Shown here: positions 1 to 12,079 of the stretch, one piece after another
How the letters are laid out: each line of letters begins with the position of its first letter
Numbering within the stretch: the first letter of the stretch is position 1
Source of the DNA: Verticillium longisporum
Taxonomy: Eukaryota > Ascomycota > Sordariomycetes > Glomerellales > Plectosphaerellaceae
Length of the DNA: 64,000 bases
Assembly: GCA_019188255.1 (NCBI GenBank)
Contig: JAETXT010000002.1
Span: 1,922,001-1,986,000 of the forward strand
Reading direction: 5' to 3'
The notes under the pieces: generated by a model
Seen by the model: the letters and a program-made list of their open reading frames with translations, nothing else
Told to the model about the DNA's origin: nothing
Databases searched by the model: none
Program-made: the position numbers and the translations under genes

Positions 1-3000
1 GAGATACCCTCATCTGAAGTCGACACCTGGCACGGGTTGGTACGAGAAAGCATGACTGACTGGCTCGGTCGCGGGTTGCAGTGCTTTCCATCACTTGTCG
101 GCGATTCTCCCTCGAGAAGCGGGACCGGCCTTCACTCTAGCCCTGTGTACCGCGTGGATGCAGGTGAGCACAAGCGGTGATGCACCGTAGACGCTGGACC
201 ATCAAACAAAGTACGAACACATACCCCTGCTTCTGTTGTTCCAGCTTCCCTATTCCTTCATCGTCAGCCTTCGCATCTCACCCTCTCGAGCCAGGGTGTA
301 GGCGCGCTTACAGGTCATCCGGCCCCCCTCTTCTCCCCACCCCCTTGTCGGGCTCCCCAGGATGAACGTGGATCCCCTACAGAGTGCTGCGCCGGCATCT
401 CGAAGATGCGAGGTTAGCTCGTGATCCAGCTCAGGTCGGACGGTTAGGAGGCGTTTGCCCATCGCGCATCCGTACCCAAAGATGGGGGACGCATTGACGG
501 CGACTCGACCAGGGGCTTGGGGCGTTGAGGGATGTAGGGCGCTAGGTGCCTCGATCGGGGCGAAGAGCGGCGTTTGGCCAAAGACAGGCAAGAGACCAGT
601 GGAGGGCGTTTAATTGACCAAGAGGGGGGGGGGCATGCAGCGAGTCGTGTGGATGAGCGGTCGAACAGTGAACTGGTTGTGGGCTTGGCTCTTGGTCTTG
701 GCCATGATCTTGTTTCTTGGAGGTGGAGGTGGAGGTGGAGAGGGAGGCGGTGGGACAGGCAAGAGGCATGAGGGAAAGGGGTTGAAGAGGGGCCCATGAC
801 GAGATGAACCAACGAGAACGACGTGCTGAAGCGCAGGGATGGCTGAAAGTGGGACTTCATCCGTGGACACGAGTGGTCTCGCCGGGAAATTAGCTAAGCG
901 ACATTGCTGAAATTTAGGGCCGCTTGGCCCCCCCCCGCTCCTTCCCTCTTCTTTGGCCTCTGCCATGACGGCCGCCCCTTCTATCATCATGCCGAACTGC
1001 CCGCCCGCTTACCTAAATTCTTCATCATGTCTCGTCCCACAGTCCTGGCGGCTTCAATCTCCCGTAGACGCTGTCTTTCTGTGTTCGTGTCGTTACAATG
1101 GCTGTCATCAAAAAGCCCCCGGCGGTAGCCCCATCGTCACACCTCCTCCGCATTAAAACAACAGAGATGGGTGCAACCACGGTATCAGCCAGGGGCCCCG
1201 GCCACTCCCAATCCAGCCGTCCGTCTGAAAGCTCCCGACCCCTATCCCGGACAGGCCTTCCTTGTTAGGGTCTAGCGTAGCTGTACCTGCATCAGTGCAT
1301 CTGCCAGATGTAATGTACAATCCAGGAACACCCGACTGCGCCAATCGCCCGTTCCGCCTCGCCGCCTGACCGTGGAGCAGCATGCCTTTGCCCTGTGAGC
1401 TTCTTGCTAGGCCCTTTCAGAAGCATTCGCTTTCATGTTCGCTTCCAACCAAGTCGACAAAAAGTCCCTCTTCGCCAAGCATGTGTCTAAATTATGGTCC
1501 CTATCTGTCGAAACTCTACTTTTCCCCTCCCAGAGCGGGTTGACGCATGTGTATGAGGTACCTACCTACCTACGTTGGGAAGGAAGACATGTTGCACAAA
1601 CAACACATTGTGCCATCATCGCCTCGCCTCTTGTCCACTCGCCTCGTCATGCCAAGTCACGTTGTGTTGTCCATGTCTTTCAACACGAAATGACAATCAT
1701 GCCCTCATCCGTTGCCGCAAAGTTGTGATGCCGTACCAAGCCTACGGTACCAGCACCACGAGGATAGCGACCGTATAGCTCCAGCCATTAAGTGCTCCAG
1801 CTTCACCGTCACCATCGCTCTTGCTGACCTTTCAGCCCACCAATCCATGGTCCACCTGAAATTCACCGTCTGCCCGCCCCCCCCCCCCTTTCCCTCTCAT
1901 CAGCCAGCCTTTCCTATCTCTGCTGCCACCGCTGCGAGCGTCCATCTCATGATCACCAAGTATCGCCTGTTTTGGTCTCGCTCCTCCGAAATCCCAAATC
2001 ACCACCAGAAGCCCAGAAGCCCAGAAAGCCCGCCAAGGCGCGCCCTCTCACCCTAGTCCCTTCGTATCCCTGCCCGAGAGCCAAGCTACCTGTACATCGC
2101 AAATCACCATGCGCCTACCAAAAGGGCAGCGATCCTCGACCACCGGCCCTCCTGAAAGACGGTCCAGAACCGATCATCCCATCTGCCCCTTTTCCCACAC
2201 GCTCTCGCCCTCTCCCCTTGACTTTGATCTCCCACCCGAAGCGAAACCCATTCTTTTTTTCAATGGCCTATCGAAAGCTGGCGCCCGGCCCCTCGGACGG
2301 CTGAATCGGCCATTTGGGAAGCAATAGTCCCGCCGTCATCTAAAACCCCAGGTTTCGCTCTCCCGTTCGCCGTGTTTTCTTTTCCTCGAAGCCGGCCCCC
2401 ACCCCCCTCCATGCGTTCATCTCACTGGATCAGGGGCGGGAGAGTTGCGGACGACGACTGTTCTGGTAGCTCGAAAGTATATACAGCAGGCGGGGGGGAC
2501 TGATAACACGCACCCACTCCAAGACTATCCGAGATGGCCGAAACGAAACATTTCGTCTGCCTCTTCTTCCCGCCCGCAACGGGGGAGACGTCATCCTCAT
2601 CATGCCCAAAAGCCTACCTGTTTGCCTTCACCGCCGGCCACCCTGTCGTGCCAACTTGTCCTATTCTGCCTCATCATGTCACCGCTGCTTTGCCATCACC
2701 AGTCTCAGAGACGAGGAGGACGAGGAGAAGAAGAAGGGATGGCATTGTCTCTTGTTCATTTGTTTTGGCCCCCTCGGGCTCCTGCACGGCGCTCGCCTGC
2801 TCGCTCGCTCGATCGTGCTCGAAGCGTAGTGCTGTTTCCTTACTTTGCGAAAGCTTCCGTAGTTCGACGCCAAAGCTGGCGCCATAATCTGCCTGGTCTA
2901 CCTACTAAGGTATCTGCCGTGGTCGTGGTGCTTTGCTGTTTTTTTCTTCAGCTCGCACGTGCATTCTGCTGAAGCCCGTGCGTGCCTTGGGGTCGCTCTC

Positions 3001-3388
3001 CCCTTCCTTACCATCCATCCCCCCTCACCCCCCTGGACCCAGGTGACGTTTGCTCTTTGCCGCTTGCCGTTGGTGACATCAAGGTACCATGACCCCCTGT
3101 CCCCCCCGTTCGTTGGCTCAATTCGTAAACACTGAACAACATGATTGCTTCTTGCGGTCAGGTAGTGGCAGCTATGGGGATCGAGGGAACGTGGTTGTGC
3201 AAGTCATCCAGGTCTGAATTCGCCCTATATATGTCCGTCCACCTTGCGGCCTATCCATCCAAACGTCATCAACCCTTCCATAGTACGTACAGTGGTGAAA
3301 ACAAACCAGCGCTGCGTCTAAAACAGCAAACAGCTCCTCCAGCCACCCCCTCCCTCAGTCCTGTCCTCATTGTTCCTCTTTCAGCCAC
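1..3388. other. Gene-poor interval, no recognised gene
   Basis: No open frame here has the composition or motifs of a known protein. The frames present are short, overlap on both strands and are rich in Arg, Ser and Pro, as expected from C/T-rich non-coding DNA. The interval holds a GGTGGA-type microsatellite (about 719-740), a 12-base C run (1877-1888) and a CCTACC tract (about 1557-1574). It may be the regulatory region or long leader of a gene beyond the left edge. It also contains the 3' flank of the VPS10 gene. Confidence 0.6.
719..740. repeat. GGTGGA microsatellite
   Basis: Three to four copies of a GGAGGT/GGTGGA hexamer run head to tail and decay into a G-rich tail up to about 755. 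It lies in a stretch without a recognised gene. Confidence 0.7.
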
Positions 3389-6300
3389 TTACACCTCCTC
3401 ATCGCTGTCGTCACCCAGAAGCTCGCCTTCGTCATCGTCAACAGATGCATAGTCCCCGCGCCCCCGTGCAAAACTGTCTCTCGTAGTAAACCGCCTCTGC
3501 CCGCCGCCATTAAGCCAGCTGCCGCCGCCGCCGCTGACCCGCTCATACGCCGACGATGCCGTCCGCCAGAGCGCCGAGCCGAGCAGCGGAAGGGCCGCCA
3601 CGACAGCCACGGCCGCCGACACGGCAATGACGGGATACTTGACCCACGGCGCGTCATTGTCAAAACCGCTCGACTCGCCGAGGCGGATCTGCCCAAACTG
3701 GCTGCCGTAGTTGCGCCACACCCACCAGCCGACGGCGGCCGCGATGCCGATGGGTATGACGATGGCGAAGAAAATGGCAACGCCCGATGTGCCGCGTAGT
3801 TTTTCAAACTCTTCCTCCTTGCCCTTGCACGGGTGGGCCTCGGATATCTTGTCAAGCTCGGTACCACCGACACACGTTGTCAAAGGAATGCGGCGGTAGC
3901 CTGTCGGCTCGTAGTAGGACACGGCGTCCGGGTTCTCCTTGCAGTACTGCTCGGCGGACAGCGGCTTCTTGCCGGGCACGAGGCTGCACTGCTTATGGGG
4001 GTCAAGCTCAAAGTTGTAGTCACTGTGTTCATGTTAGTATGGTGGAGCCCTTACTAGTAGACTAGATGTATCATGCAACGTACCACTCATAGTCGGCCCT
4101 CGTGCAGGTGCAGTTGCTGATGGCATAAAGATGCTCGATGCGATGATCATTGTAGCAGTTGCGGTCCGTCTTCTTACGGAGGTATTTGGAGACGTGGCCG
4201 AACAGACACTCATTGTCCTGGAGAGGGTGCGTGGGCGACCAGAGGTAGTAGTCTGAGTCACCACTCTCAGGGTTCACACAGGGACGATCCGTCAAGCCAG
4301 TGAAGTCAAGGTTGACGGAGAAGGTCTTGCCATCGCTTGATCTGCACCACAGGAGAAAGTTGCGCGAGCTGCCAGTACGAATCGAGGTGATGTCGAGTAT
4401 CGTGACCTCCTCCTGGCTGAATTCAAAGTCCTTCCAGTCCTTGCCCTCGTTGGTCGTGTACGAAATCGATTTGGTCTTGGCCTTCTCGTCCTCGGTCGAA
4501 CGCGGCACCAACACGACAATGGAACCCTGGTCGCCATATTGCCATGTCCAGGCGCCCTTCTTGACGCTCTTCCATGTGATGCCGGCGTCCGTCGTCATGA
4601 AGGTATCCGCCTCCTCGATCGGACCCAGGCTCGATCCAATGTTGCCGTAGCCAAACATGAGACCAGCCACACTGGCGGCCGAGAATGTCTTCTTCTTGTC
4701 GAGACGCTCGGTGTAGTGATGGAGGTGAAGTGCGCACTTTTCGTCACCGTAAGTGCTGCTGCATCCGTATGCCTTGCCGTTGACGTCGACTTTGGGCGGC
4801 GGGAGATATGCCCATTGCGATCCATCGTTGTGGGAGATCTCAGTGCGCAGGATTTTGTTGCCCTTCTTGTCCTTGCCCGTCACCGAGTTGATGAGCACGA
4901 CACCTTCGAGCCCGATAATCTTCTCGAAATCGACAAAGTAATTGTTGTCGCAGTTGACCTTCGGAGCGCTCATGACATAGGACGTGCCGTTCGAGTTGCT
5001 CTTGAGAACACTGCCCTGGCGCTGGTTCTTCTCCAACTGAGTAGCCACAAACAGGTTTACCGCATGCGTAGAACTGTCAAGGACGGTGTACGCGTTCTGA
5101 TGAGACACCTCAAAGTTGTAGGGGAAGTGAGCTGCAGCATACGTTTCACCATCAAGACTGGCCAGCGCTCGAAGTCCCTTCTGCTCCTTGTCCTCGGCTG
5201 CGACAACAATGAATTCGGCCATAGTCGCAAAGTCTTTGACGTTCGACTCGCGCACCTGCTTATCTTCTTCGAAAAAGTCATTGCTCGACACGATGACTTT
5301 GGGGTTGTCGGATTCATTGTCTTCACGCTTGTGGGTGAGACATACAATCTGCCGCATATCTCTGAACTTGTAGGTGGAGCGGCCGGTGAACTCGCACTTT
5401 TGGACGTAACGCAGCGCCGTCCGCCAGTTGTCGCCTCGGTCCCTGGAGATGGAGGCTTCCTTGAAGCACTGTTCTTTTCCGTCCACCTTCTCGCACTTCT
5501 GGCCTACCCAGATGAGCCAGTCCTTCTTGTCAGGATGGAACGACAGTGGGTTACCGGAGCCGGGGTCCGAAGGAGCCTCGAACTCGTGGAAGTGCTCGGC
5601 ACGATCGATCGTATACCAGACTTTCCTCGACTTGGTGGTGAAGAAAACGGCGTCCTTGAAATATTGGTGAGGGTAGATGCCCCTGATTTCCTCCTTCTCC
5701 AAGATCTCGTCCCACTTCTTGCCGTGGTCTCGCGTGCGGTACACGCGCTGCTCAACCCTCATCGAACCATCATTCTCATACTCAACCGCTCTTGCAATGA
5801 CGGTCTCGTCCGAGTCGGAGCTCGAGTCGCCGCGCTCAAGGTAGATTTTCTCAAAGTCGTTGAGCTTGGTATCTTTGAAAATGTGCTGCGTAGCAGTGAT
5901 ATCTCCACTTGCAGGTGGCGCCGGGGAATTGACAACGTCGGAGCATTTTCTGTCAACCGGGTCATCCTTCTGCGAGCCGTCCTTTCGCTTGCACGTGTTG
6001 CCGGGTATCAAGCGCCAGCCCGAAGATCCCTTGAAAGTTGTGTCAGGGCCAGCGCTTTTGCAAGCCTCATCGGGGGCAACTATCGGTCCAGCCTTCTCGC
6101 ATTCGCCATCCTTTCGGATGAAGTTGTAGTCGCACTCAAAGTCCGCGTCGGAGCACTCGCAGTCCTCAGTCTTGGGAACCGGGTCCTTGAACTCCTTCTT
6201 CAGGAAACAGTCGGCGTCCTTCTTGCGACGGCGATATGTCTGTTTGTGTCCCATGACGCAGATGGCCTTGCCATCCTTGTCCACCCTGGCTGACCAGTCT

Positions 6301-7973
6301 TCCATGTCATTGTCCTCGCAAGTCTTCTCCTGCAGACCCCCGAAGTCGAGGGCTACAACATGGTAGTTGTCACCTCCAGAGGACCCGACAAGGATAAACT
6401 TGAGGCTAGTGGAGTCCTGGGTGGTTGTGATGATCTCAGGCTTGAGCTTGAGGCTATCAGGAAGCGCCGCTGTCTTCCAGTTGAGACCGTGATCCAAAGA
6501 GTAGCTAACCTCGCTGACGTCGTCCTTCTTGGAGTCCTTGACAGCTACTAGAAGCGAACCTTGGTCACCAAACTCGTACTTGTGAGGGCCGTCCAGAGCC
6601 TTCTTCCAGGAGGCACCGGCGTCATCCGAGACGAACAGGTTCCCCTCTTCGAAATCATTCAACGAGCTACCCGTGTTGCCAACACCCATGACGAGACCTG
6701 GTGCAGGGCTCGAGAAGACCCGACCGACATTGTCAAGGTGGGTTACTGAATGAATGTGGACTCGATCGTCACCAGCCTTGATATCGGGGAAAGTCCTGTC
6801 GTCATTAAACGGGATTTGAGTGACAACTTCTTTCCTGCTGCCGCCGTGCTTCTCAACGTCCTCCCAGTTCTTGACGGTGTTGACGAGGAATATGCCTTGG
6901 ATGCCCGAGATCTTTTCAAAGTCGACATTGCCCCTCTCGTTACGGTTCGTGTGCTCGAGGTTCTCGACAAAGTAGGTGCCATTAGAGTTGCTCGTGAACA
7001 TAACACCCATGGGGTTTGAAGGACGGGTGTTCATGACATCGACCTGGATGCTGTAGTTGGTGCCCTCGAGGACAGTGTAGGCGCCCTGGTTGACCTTGTG
7101 GCCGTGCGCCGCCGGGAACATGGCGCGGTGCCACTTGAGAGTGTCGTCAGTGACAAAGAGAGACATTTCGTCTGTGTTGATCGATGTTGTGGCAACCAGC
7201 AAGTACTTCTTGACGACGGCCAGGTTGACGACTCCCTGAATGCCGTGATTCGTATCTAGGTTCGGCTCAAACTGTTGTACCTTGCCGTCGACCTTCTCGA
7301 AAAAGTTGTCCGAGATGAACAGTCGCTGGTCCTCCTTGAAAGGCGAAATCGAGTCGGCACCGATGCAGAGGACGCGCTGGCGGTCGAGATCGTCCTTGCC
7401 AGTGGTGAACAGCTCGGAGGACTTGGCCCACCAGCAGCCCTCGGTCGAGCCCCTGAGCGTCTTCGCCTCCTTGAAATTGTTGGTCGTGTACGTGGCCACT
7501 TCGTTACAGAATATGCCTGCACAATCCATGCCATTAAAAATCACGCGATCGGGATCACCGGCGTGAAAGCTGAGGATCTGGTCTCGGTATCGGCTCGTCT
7601 GGGCGGCGCTGTCAAACTTCTCCCAGGACTTGCCACGGTCGGTGGTCTTGAAGTGTTCTCTGCGGTCGGTGATGATGAAGGCTCGGCTGTTATCAAACCC
7701 GTGCATGGCCAGGGTGTACGCGACGCCGTCGGGAACGCCTGCAACTTTTCCCCAAGAGACTCCAGCATCGTCGGATCGGTAAATGTTGTTCTCGGACATG
7801 TCATGGAACAGAACCACGTCTGAGTCTTCGAAGTAATTCATGTTCAGCGGCGGGTGCTTGAACTTGGACACCTTGATCGTAGGTCCGTCATCCTTTGCCC
7901 ATGTCGTCGTTGTCCATGACAGATCGACCTATAGAGTGCGCCAGGAGGCTGCACCCCAGCCCCGAAACCACAT
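3389..7973 (-). CDS. VPS10: Vps10 vacuolar protein sorting receptor (sortilin family)
   Basis: Type I membrane receptor that in yeast carries soluble hydrolases such as carboxypeptidase Y from the late Golgi to the endosome and is recycled by retromer. The long exon (7973 to 4084) encodes two Vps10 beta-propeller domains with Asp-box repeats (SDDAGVSW, SDDAGASW, TTDAGITW), each followed by a Cys-rich module. A 61-nt intron (4083-4023, ACTAAC branch) joins codons giving ADYECDYNFE. The second exon (4022-3389) adds the last Cys module, two hydrophobic segments, and a Ser/acidic tail ending DDSDEEV. Total is near 1490 residues, normal for fungi. The 5' end is uncertain: the mature protein starts near AKDDGP, and the only in-frame ATG (7973-7971) in signal-peptide position is followed by an in-frame TAG at 7931-7929. 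Either an upstream exon is spliced in at CTATAG, or the base is wrong or mutated. Confidence 0.93.
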
Positions 7974-9170
7974 ATTGCCCCCCGGGTTGGGAGCCCGGTC
8001 GTGATCATCCAGAGGGCAAGTAGGGTCGGAGGAGAGCAATAGCGAATAGGTATGTTGTCGCAAAGACTTGAGCAACAAACGGACCAGGTAGATTGGATGT
8101 GCCCGCGTTGGTAAATGGACAGGGTGGTGATGAAGTTGAAGCTACTGGGGTTTGGAAATTGGTACTGCTACCTGTTCTTGAGGCACGAAAGGGAAACGTC
8201 AGCATAACCCAGACCCTGCGTATTTCGTAGCTCTCGCCCCCACTGAGCATTGGACAGCCGGGCCGTGAGTGGGCGCTCGCGCCAGACACTGGCTTGACTG
8301 GGGGCGGCCCCTTGAGCTCTGAGCCCTGCTGCCGCTAGCCATTAGCGCCACTGCATCCGCTAAGCTTCAGCTCTGAAGACTCCACTCCAGCTCTTGTTGG
8401 GCGTCGTGTCAGCACGTGAAAGGATTCAGGCCCCGTCTCTTCGTCTTCTCAACGTCGTCCGTTTCACTACTGAGAGCCGCGGGCAGTGATCCAATCCCCA
8501 GAGCAATAGAATTCACCACAGGCTACTCACCTCCTTGTCAAGATGTCGACATGACATGGATAAACTGAAAAACGATATGAGCATGTGAAACAGGATCTCC
8601 GGGGTATCAAATGTTTCCTTCTTGCATTGGCTGATCCATGTACGATTTCGGTTAGACTAACGATTGCATGATCCGACCATGGAAACAACATGGAGTGTAT
8701 TTTGGGAGTGCGGCCTCCACAGGCCTCAGCAGCATAGCTATCATAGCCGTCGCGCGCTGAAACTGGCACAATGCTTGCATTTCAGCAAGCCACGAACAGA
8801 ACAGGTTCTACTTAGATCTGATGAAGTGACAATCGACCGAATGGGCTCAACGGGTTGCCCTCATTTGCCTCCCAAATTTGTACGAAGATACTGACTTCAC
8901 AAGCCCCCGCAGCATTGCGCTTGAGGATGCGCAGTATCACCTTACCGCCGCCACCTTCTGGGAGGCAAGCTCGTCGTGTCGATTCTGGTCAGAGACTGGC
9001 GTGTGGCACATACAGCCCAGGCCTTGCATGACCCGGCACAACTTAGTATGACCCGTGGTGAGGCCTGCAGGCGTGAGAGGCTTCGGCCAGCACGCGGAGC
9101 ATGCGAAGCAGAACGTGTGCTGCCATGCTGTCTGACTCGATACTTTGGCGCGTGGGAACCAGAAAGTCAA
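7974..9170. other. Intergenic: VPS10 upstream region and PYM 3' flank
   Basis: No gene is recognised. Open frames are short and unlike known proteins. The VPS10-proximal part (to about 8500) should hold its promoter and possibly a missing first exon; a CACGTG box lies near 8415. The PYM-proximal part is its 3' flank. Confidence 0.5.
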
Positions 9171-9793
9171 TCAGCCCTGGGCCTTCTCCTCGACTTTCTC
9201 CTCGGCCTTCTCCTCTGCTGGCAAGGCGCCATTCTTAGGCTCGCCATCGGCATCGAAACCAAGTGCTTCCAGCTCCCGCACAAGCTCGTTAATCTTGATC
9301 ACCTTGGCGATCTGCTCCGGCAGCAGTGCCTCGCCGCCCTCCTTCTTGGTCTGCAACTCCTTTGCCTGTCGCAGCTTCTTCTTGAGTGCCCTCGCCTTCT
9401 TGGCACGTTCCACCTCGGGATCGACCTCCTCGACGACTTCCTTTGGCGGTTCCTCGTTCTTCTTGTCGGTTGCGCCCTCTTCGCCGTCGTCGGCTTCGGC
9501 TTTGGCCTTCTTTCGTGCCTCGCGCCGCTTCGCATTCTTAGCGCTTGCGGCTGAGCCATCGGCCTTGTCATCGCTCAGACCGACGGTCCCCGGGCACCGC
9601 GCGCGGCGCGCGCCTCGGCTGCCCGGCTCCTGCAGGCCTCGACCTCTTCGGTAGGGCGGGAACCGGGCCGGATCTTGATGGCCTTGCGGGTGCTGCCATC
9701 GGCACGCTGAGACTCGGGGATGAAGCGCTCGCCGCCCTTGTCGGTAATTATTCCGGCGTTGCTGGGCTGGCCCTTTTTCTTCTCGCCAGCCAT
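9171..9793 (-). CDS. PYM (partner of Y14 and Mago), one frame break
   Basis: PYM binds the Mago-Y14 core of the exon-junction complex and helps remove it during translation. The start MAGEKKK at 9793 leads into the N-terminal Mago-binding signature, with GIITDKGGERFIPESQR and then a DGS-RK segment, which is diagnostic for the family. The rest is a charged, helix-rich region (KNAKRREARKKAK, then VERAKKARALKKKLRQ) and an acidic EEKAEEK tail ending at 9171. The N-terminal frame runs into a stop at 9575-9577, while the remainder is open one frame over with clearly matching family sequence. The switch lies in a GCGCGC/CCCGGGG stretch (about 9585-9605) and needs one missing base, so it is probably a sequence error. 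No intron fits the overlap. Family call is firm; integrity in vivo is uncertain. Confidence 0.85.
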
Positions 9794-10891
9794 TTTCCGG
9801 TGTTCGGCTCGTAGATTAGGCTTGTGTGAGTAAAACGAGAAAATAGACTTAGAAAGTAGTCGTGTGTTTGGTTGCGCCGATCTGTTAGTGAAGATAGAAA
9901 TTACAGTCGTAGAATCCAAATGAACCAGAGTCCACAGCGTTTGAATGAATCAAGGGTCCAGGCTCTGGATAGGGAAGTTCAGCTGGGCTTCCGCAGCTTG
10001 AAGCCGGGCGTCGCAGAGCGAAATTTCGTTCGGTTTTGGCGGTGCGGAGGTGAGGCTTCGCTGTGCGCGTCGCATTTCGCAGCTGTTGCGCAAAGGAAAA
10101 TGCCCCGCAGAAGACAATGCACAGACCAGTGCGATTCCTCCCCGCTTTCCCGGCATCTTTCATTCAGGTCTTGGATGGTCATGATCACGGCGTCTGAATT
10201 AATACAGTTCTGGGCACCTTTGATACAAATAGATGGGGAAATTGCATGTGCTACTGGAAGTGCAAAGAAATGTTTCCAACATGGTGATCATGCCGGTCTG
10301 CTGCACTGTAACCTTCATTCAGGCAAGCTTGTCAGTGTGGCTTGGGTGCCATCCGGTCTGGGTGACAGACTTGGTGAGTGTATGCCATCAACATACACAA
10401 GGCATAACTCTACTCAACCAGCGACTTGGAAGTAAGCTGAAAGGCGAGTGAGTTCCCATATTTTACGTATGGGGTGATGGCATCGTATGAGCAGATAGGC
10501 CTGCAACCGTTTGAGTGCTTGAATCCAGGAAACACGAAAGCTATGGATAAGAAAAGCCCTGCTCGAAACGAAACAGACATATCTGGCTCGTAAGGCAACG
10601 TGAAAACGACAAGTCCTTCCAGCAAGGTCAAGGTCGAGGACAATACAGTCGCTGTTCGTCGGGTTCACCAGGACTCCCACATTGAAGAGTGGATACCACC
10701 AGCCGACCAATGACAGTCCACCCAATTGGTCCCGGCAAGATTTCGGATCATCACGAATTTCGTCAGGAACGTCGACTTGGACCTCAGCTCACCCTTCAGC
10801 ACCTGAACCGACCGCATCGCCGACACGTCCGACCCCCGACTATCCAGCCCGACACCCAATCGAACGCGCTTCGCCGCTCAACACTTTCAAA
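9794..10891. other. Divergent intergenic region between PYM and QCR9
   Basis: Head-to-head promoter region of about 1.1 kb. No coding sequence is recognised. It contains the CCAAT boxes listed separately on the QCR9 side. Confidence 0.6.
10707..10729. promoter_or_regulatory. Paired CCAAT boxes upstream of QCR9
   Basis: CCAAT occurs at 10707-10711, and a CCAATTGG pair (CCAAT on both strands) occurs at 10722-10729, about 165-185 bp before the QCR9 start codon. CCAAT is the binding site of the HAP (NF-Y) complex, which controls respiratory genes in fungi. Occupancy here is inference from position and motif only. Confidence 0.45.
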
Positions 10892-11499
10892 ATGGTAGGC
10901 TTCAGGCACCGTTGCGACCCGTCCCCGTCTCTCAATTGCCAATCGGCTAATCGCGCATCCTTAACTACAGGCCGGCCTCACCAAGTCTCTCTACACGCAA
11001 GTTTAGCCCTACCCTTGAACTTCCGACGAGCAGCGACACGAGGGATGGATCCACAGAGGCCATTGGGTGGATGAAGAAAGAGCCTGGGGATCAGAGAGTG
11101 CACGAGATGGAAGATACCCGACACGACTGAGCTTGGAGGGCTTGCTACATCGACAAATTCACGGGCACAACTGTACAGGATGCTGACTGAATTTCTCGGC
11201 AGTGCGTTCTTCAAGCAGAACTTCGCCATGCTCGGCTTCGTCTTCGGTGCCGGCTTTGCCTTCGAGATGTAGGCACAACCCCTCTACCTAGCCATCTGGC
11301 ACGCCTGACAGCAGATCACAACGACTGACATTGTGTAGGGGCTTCAACTCGCTCACCAACAAGTACTGGGACCACCTCAACCGCGGCGTAAGATATCTCG
11401 AATCGACACACAGGTTACGTGTTTGCTAACCAACCGCAGCGCCAATGGAAGGACATCCGTGGGCGCTACGCTGAGGCCGCCGAGGATGACGAAGAGTAA
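10892..11499 (+). CDS. QCR9: Cytochrome bc1 complex subunit 9 (QCR9), five exons
   Basis: Small single-span inner-membrane subunit of ubiquinol-cytochrome c reductase (complex III). Exons are 10892-10894, 10971-10996, 11203-11268, 11339-11387 and 11440-11499, giving 67 residues that begin MAGLTKSLYTAFFKQN, continue through the family signature FAFEMGFN, and end in an acidic tail. Length and the WDHLNRGRQWKDI segment match fungal Qcr9. Exon 1 consists only of the ATG. Intron 1 (76 nt) is GTAGGC...CTACAG. Intron 2 (206 nt) has a GC donor, GCAAGT, and ends CTCGGCAG. Introns 3 (GTAGGC...GTGTAG, 70 nt) and 4 (GTAAGA...CCGCAG, 52 nt, CTAAC branch) are ordinary. All phases join without a stop. No conventional GT donor near 10997 keeps the frame. 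Confidence 0.93.
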
Positions 11500-12079
11500 A
11501 GGATTCCCAGGATGAACGATTGGACGCCCAGAGGAGACCTGACCATGAGATACGGGGACTACCGATGGACTGGCTGGAGGAAGTGTACCGATAAGGAGGG
11601 GTGTAGAACATAGAGCACGTTGCTGCATATCCATTCGGTTTCTTGCGCTTATTGCGTGGTTGACATGGTTGCTGTGTTGCATCTAGTGAGTCTTGATCCG
11701 CTATCACCACGCAATCCTGGCGTCGTCTGCATTGTCAGTGATATGGCCTCCAAACGTGCATGCGATATCCCAAGTGGGTGTCCTAGTAGCCCTCGCTCGG
11801 CATTCGTTCACATGGACGGCATGTTCACATGGACGGCATGAACAACTTCAGCCCCCAGCCAGGGACCGTCACCACTTAGAGTGCGCAAGACATATTCACT
11901 CGAATTGAGTAGCTCAAGGGATTTTTAAAACTCTGTGCTCCTGAGTTGGCGTACATTGTTTTTCAGCTGGCGTAAGACTACAGCAAGCATCACTCGCATT
12001 CAAAGGCGAGGATGCGATTTAGTATCCGCACTACAATCACGCTTAGTCTGCCAGATGTCATTCGGCGCGAGGCCCCAGC
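11500..12079. other. Convergent intergenic region between QCR9 and the RidA gene
   Basis: 3' flanks of two convergent genes. No gene is seen. A short direct repeat (GGACGGCATG motif twice at about 11814-11839) is present. Confidence 0.55.

Noticed and set aside
4539..6293. 584-codon open frame on the + strand
   Set aside because: Lies wholly antisense to the conserved VPS10 coding exon. Its composition (Leu/Val/Arg-rich, no motif) is what the complement of a GC-biased gene gives.
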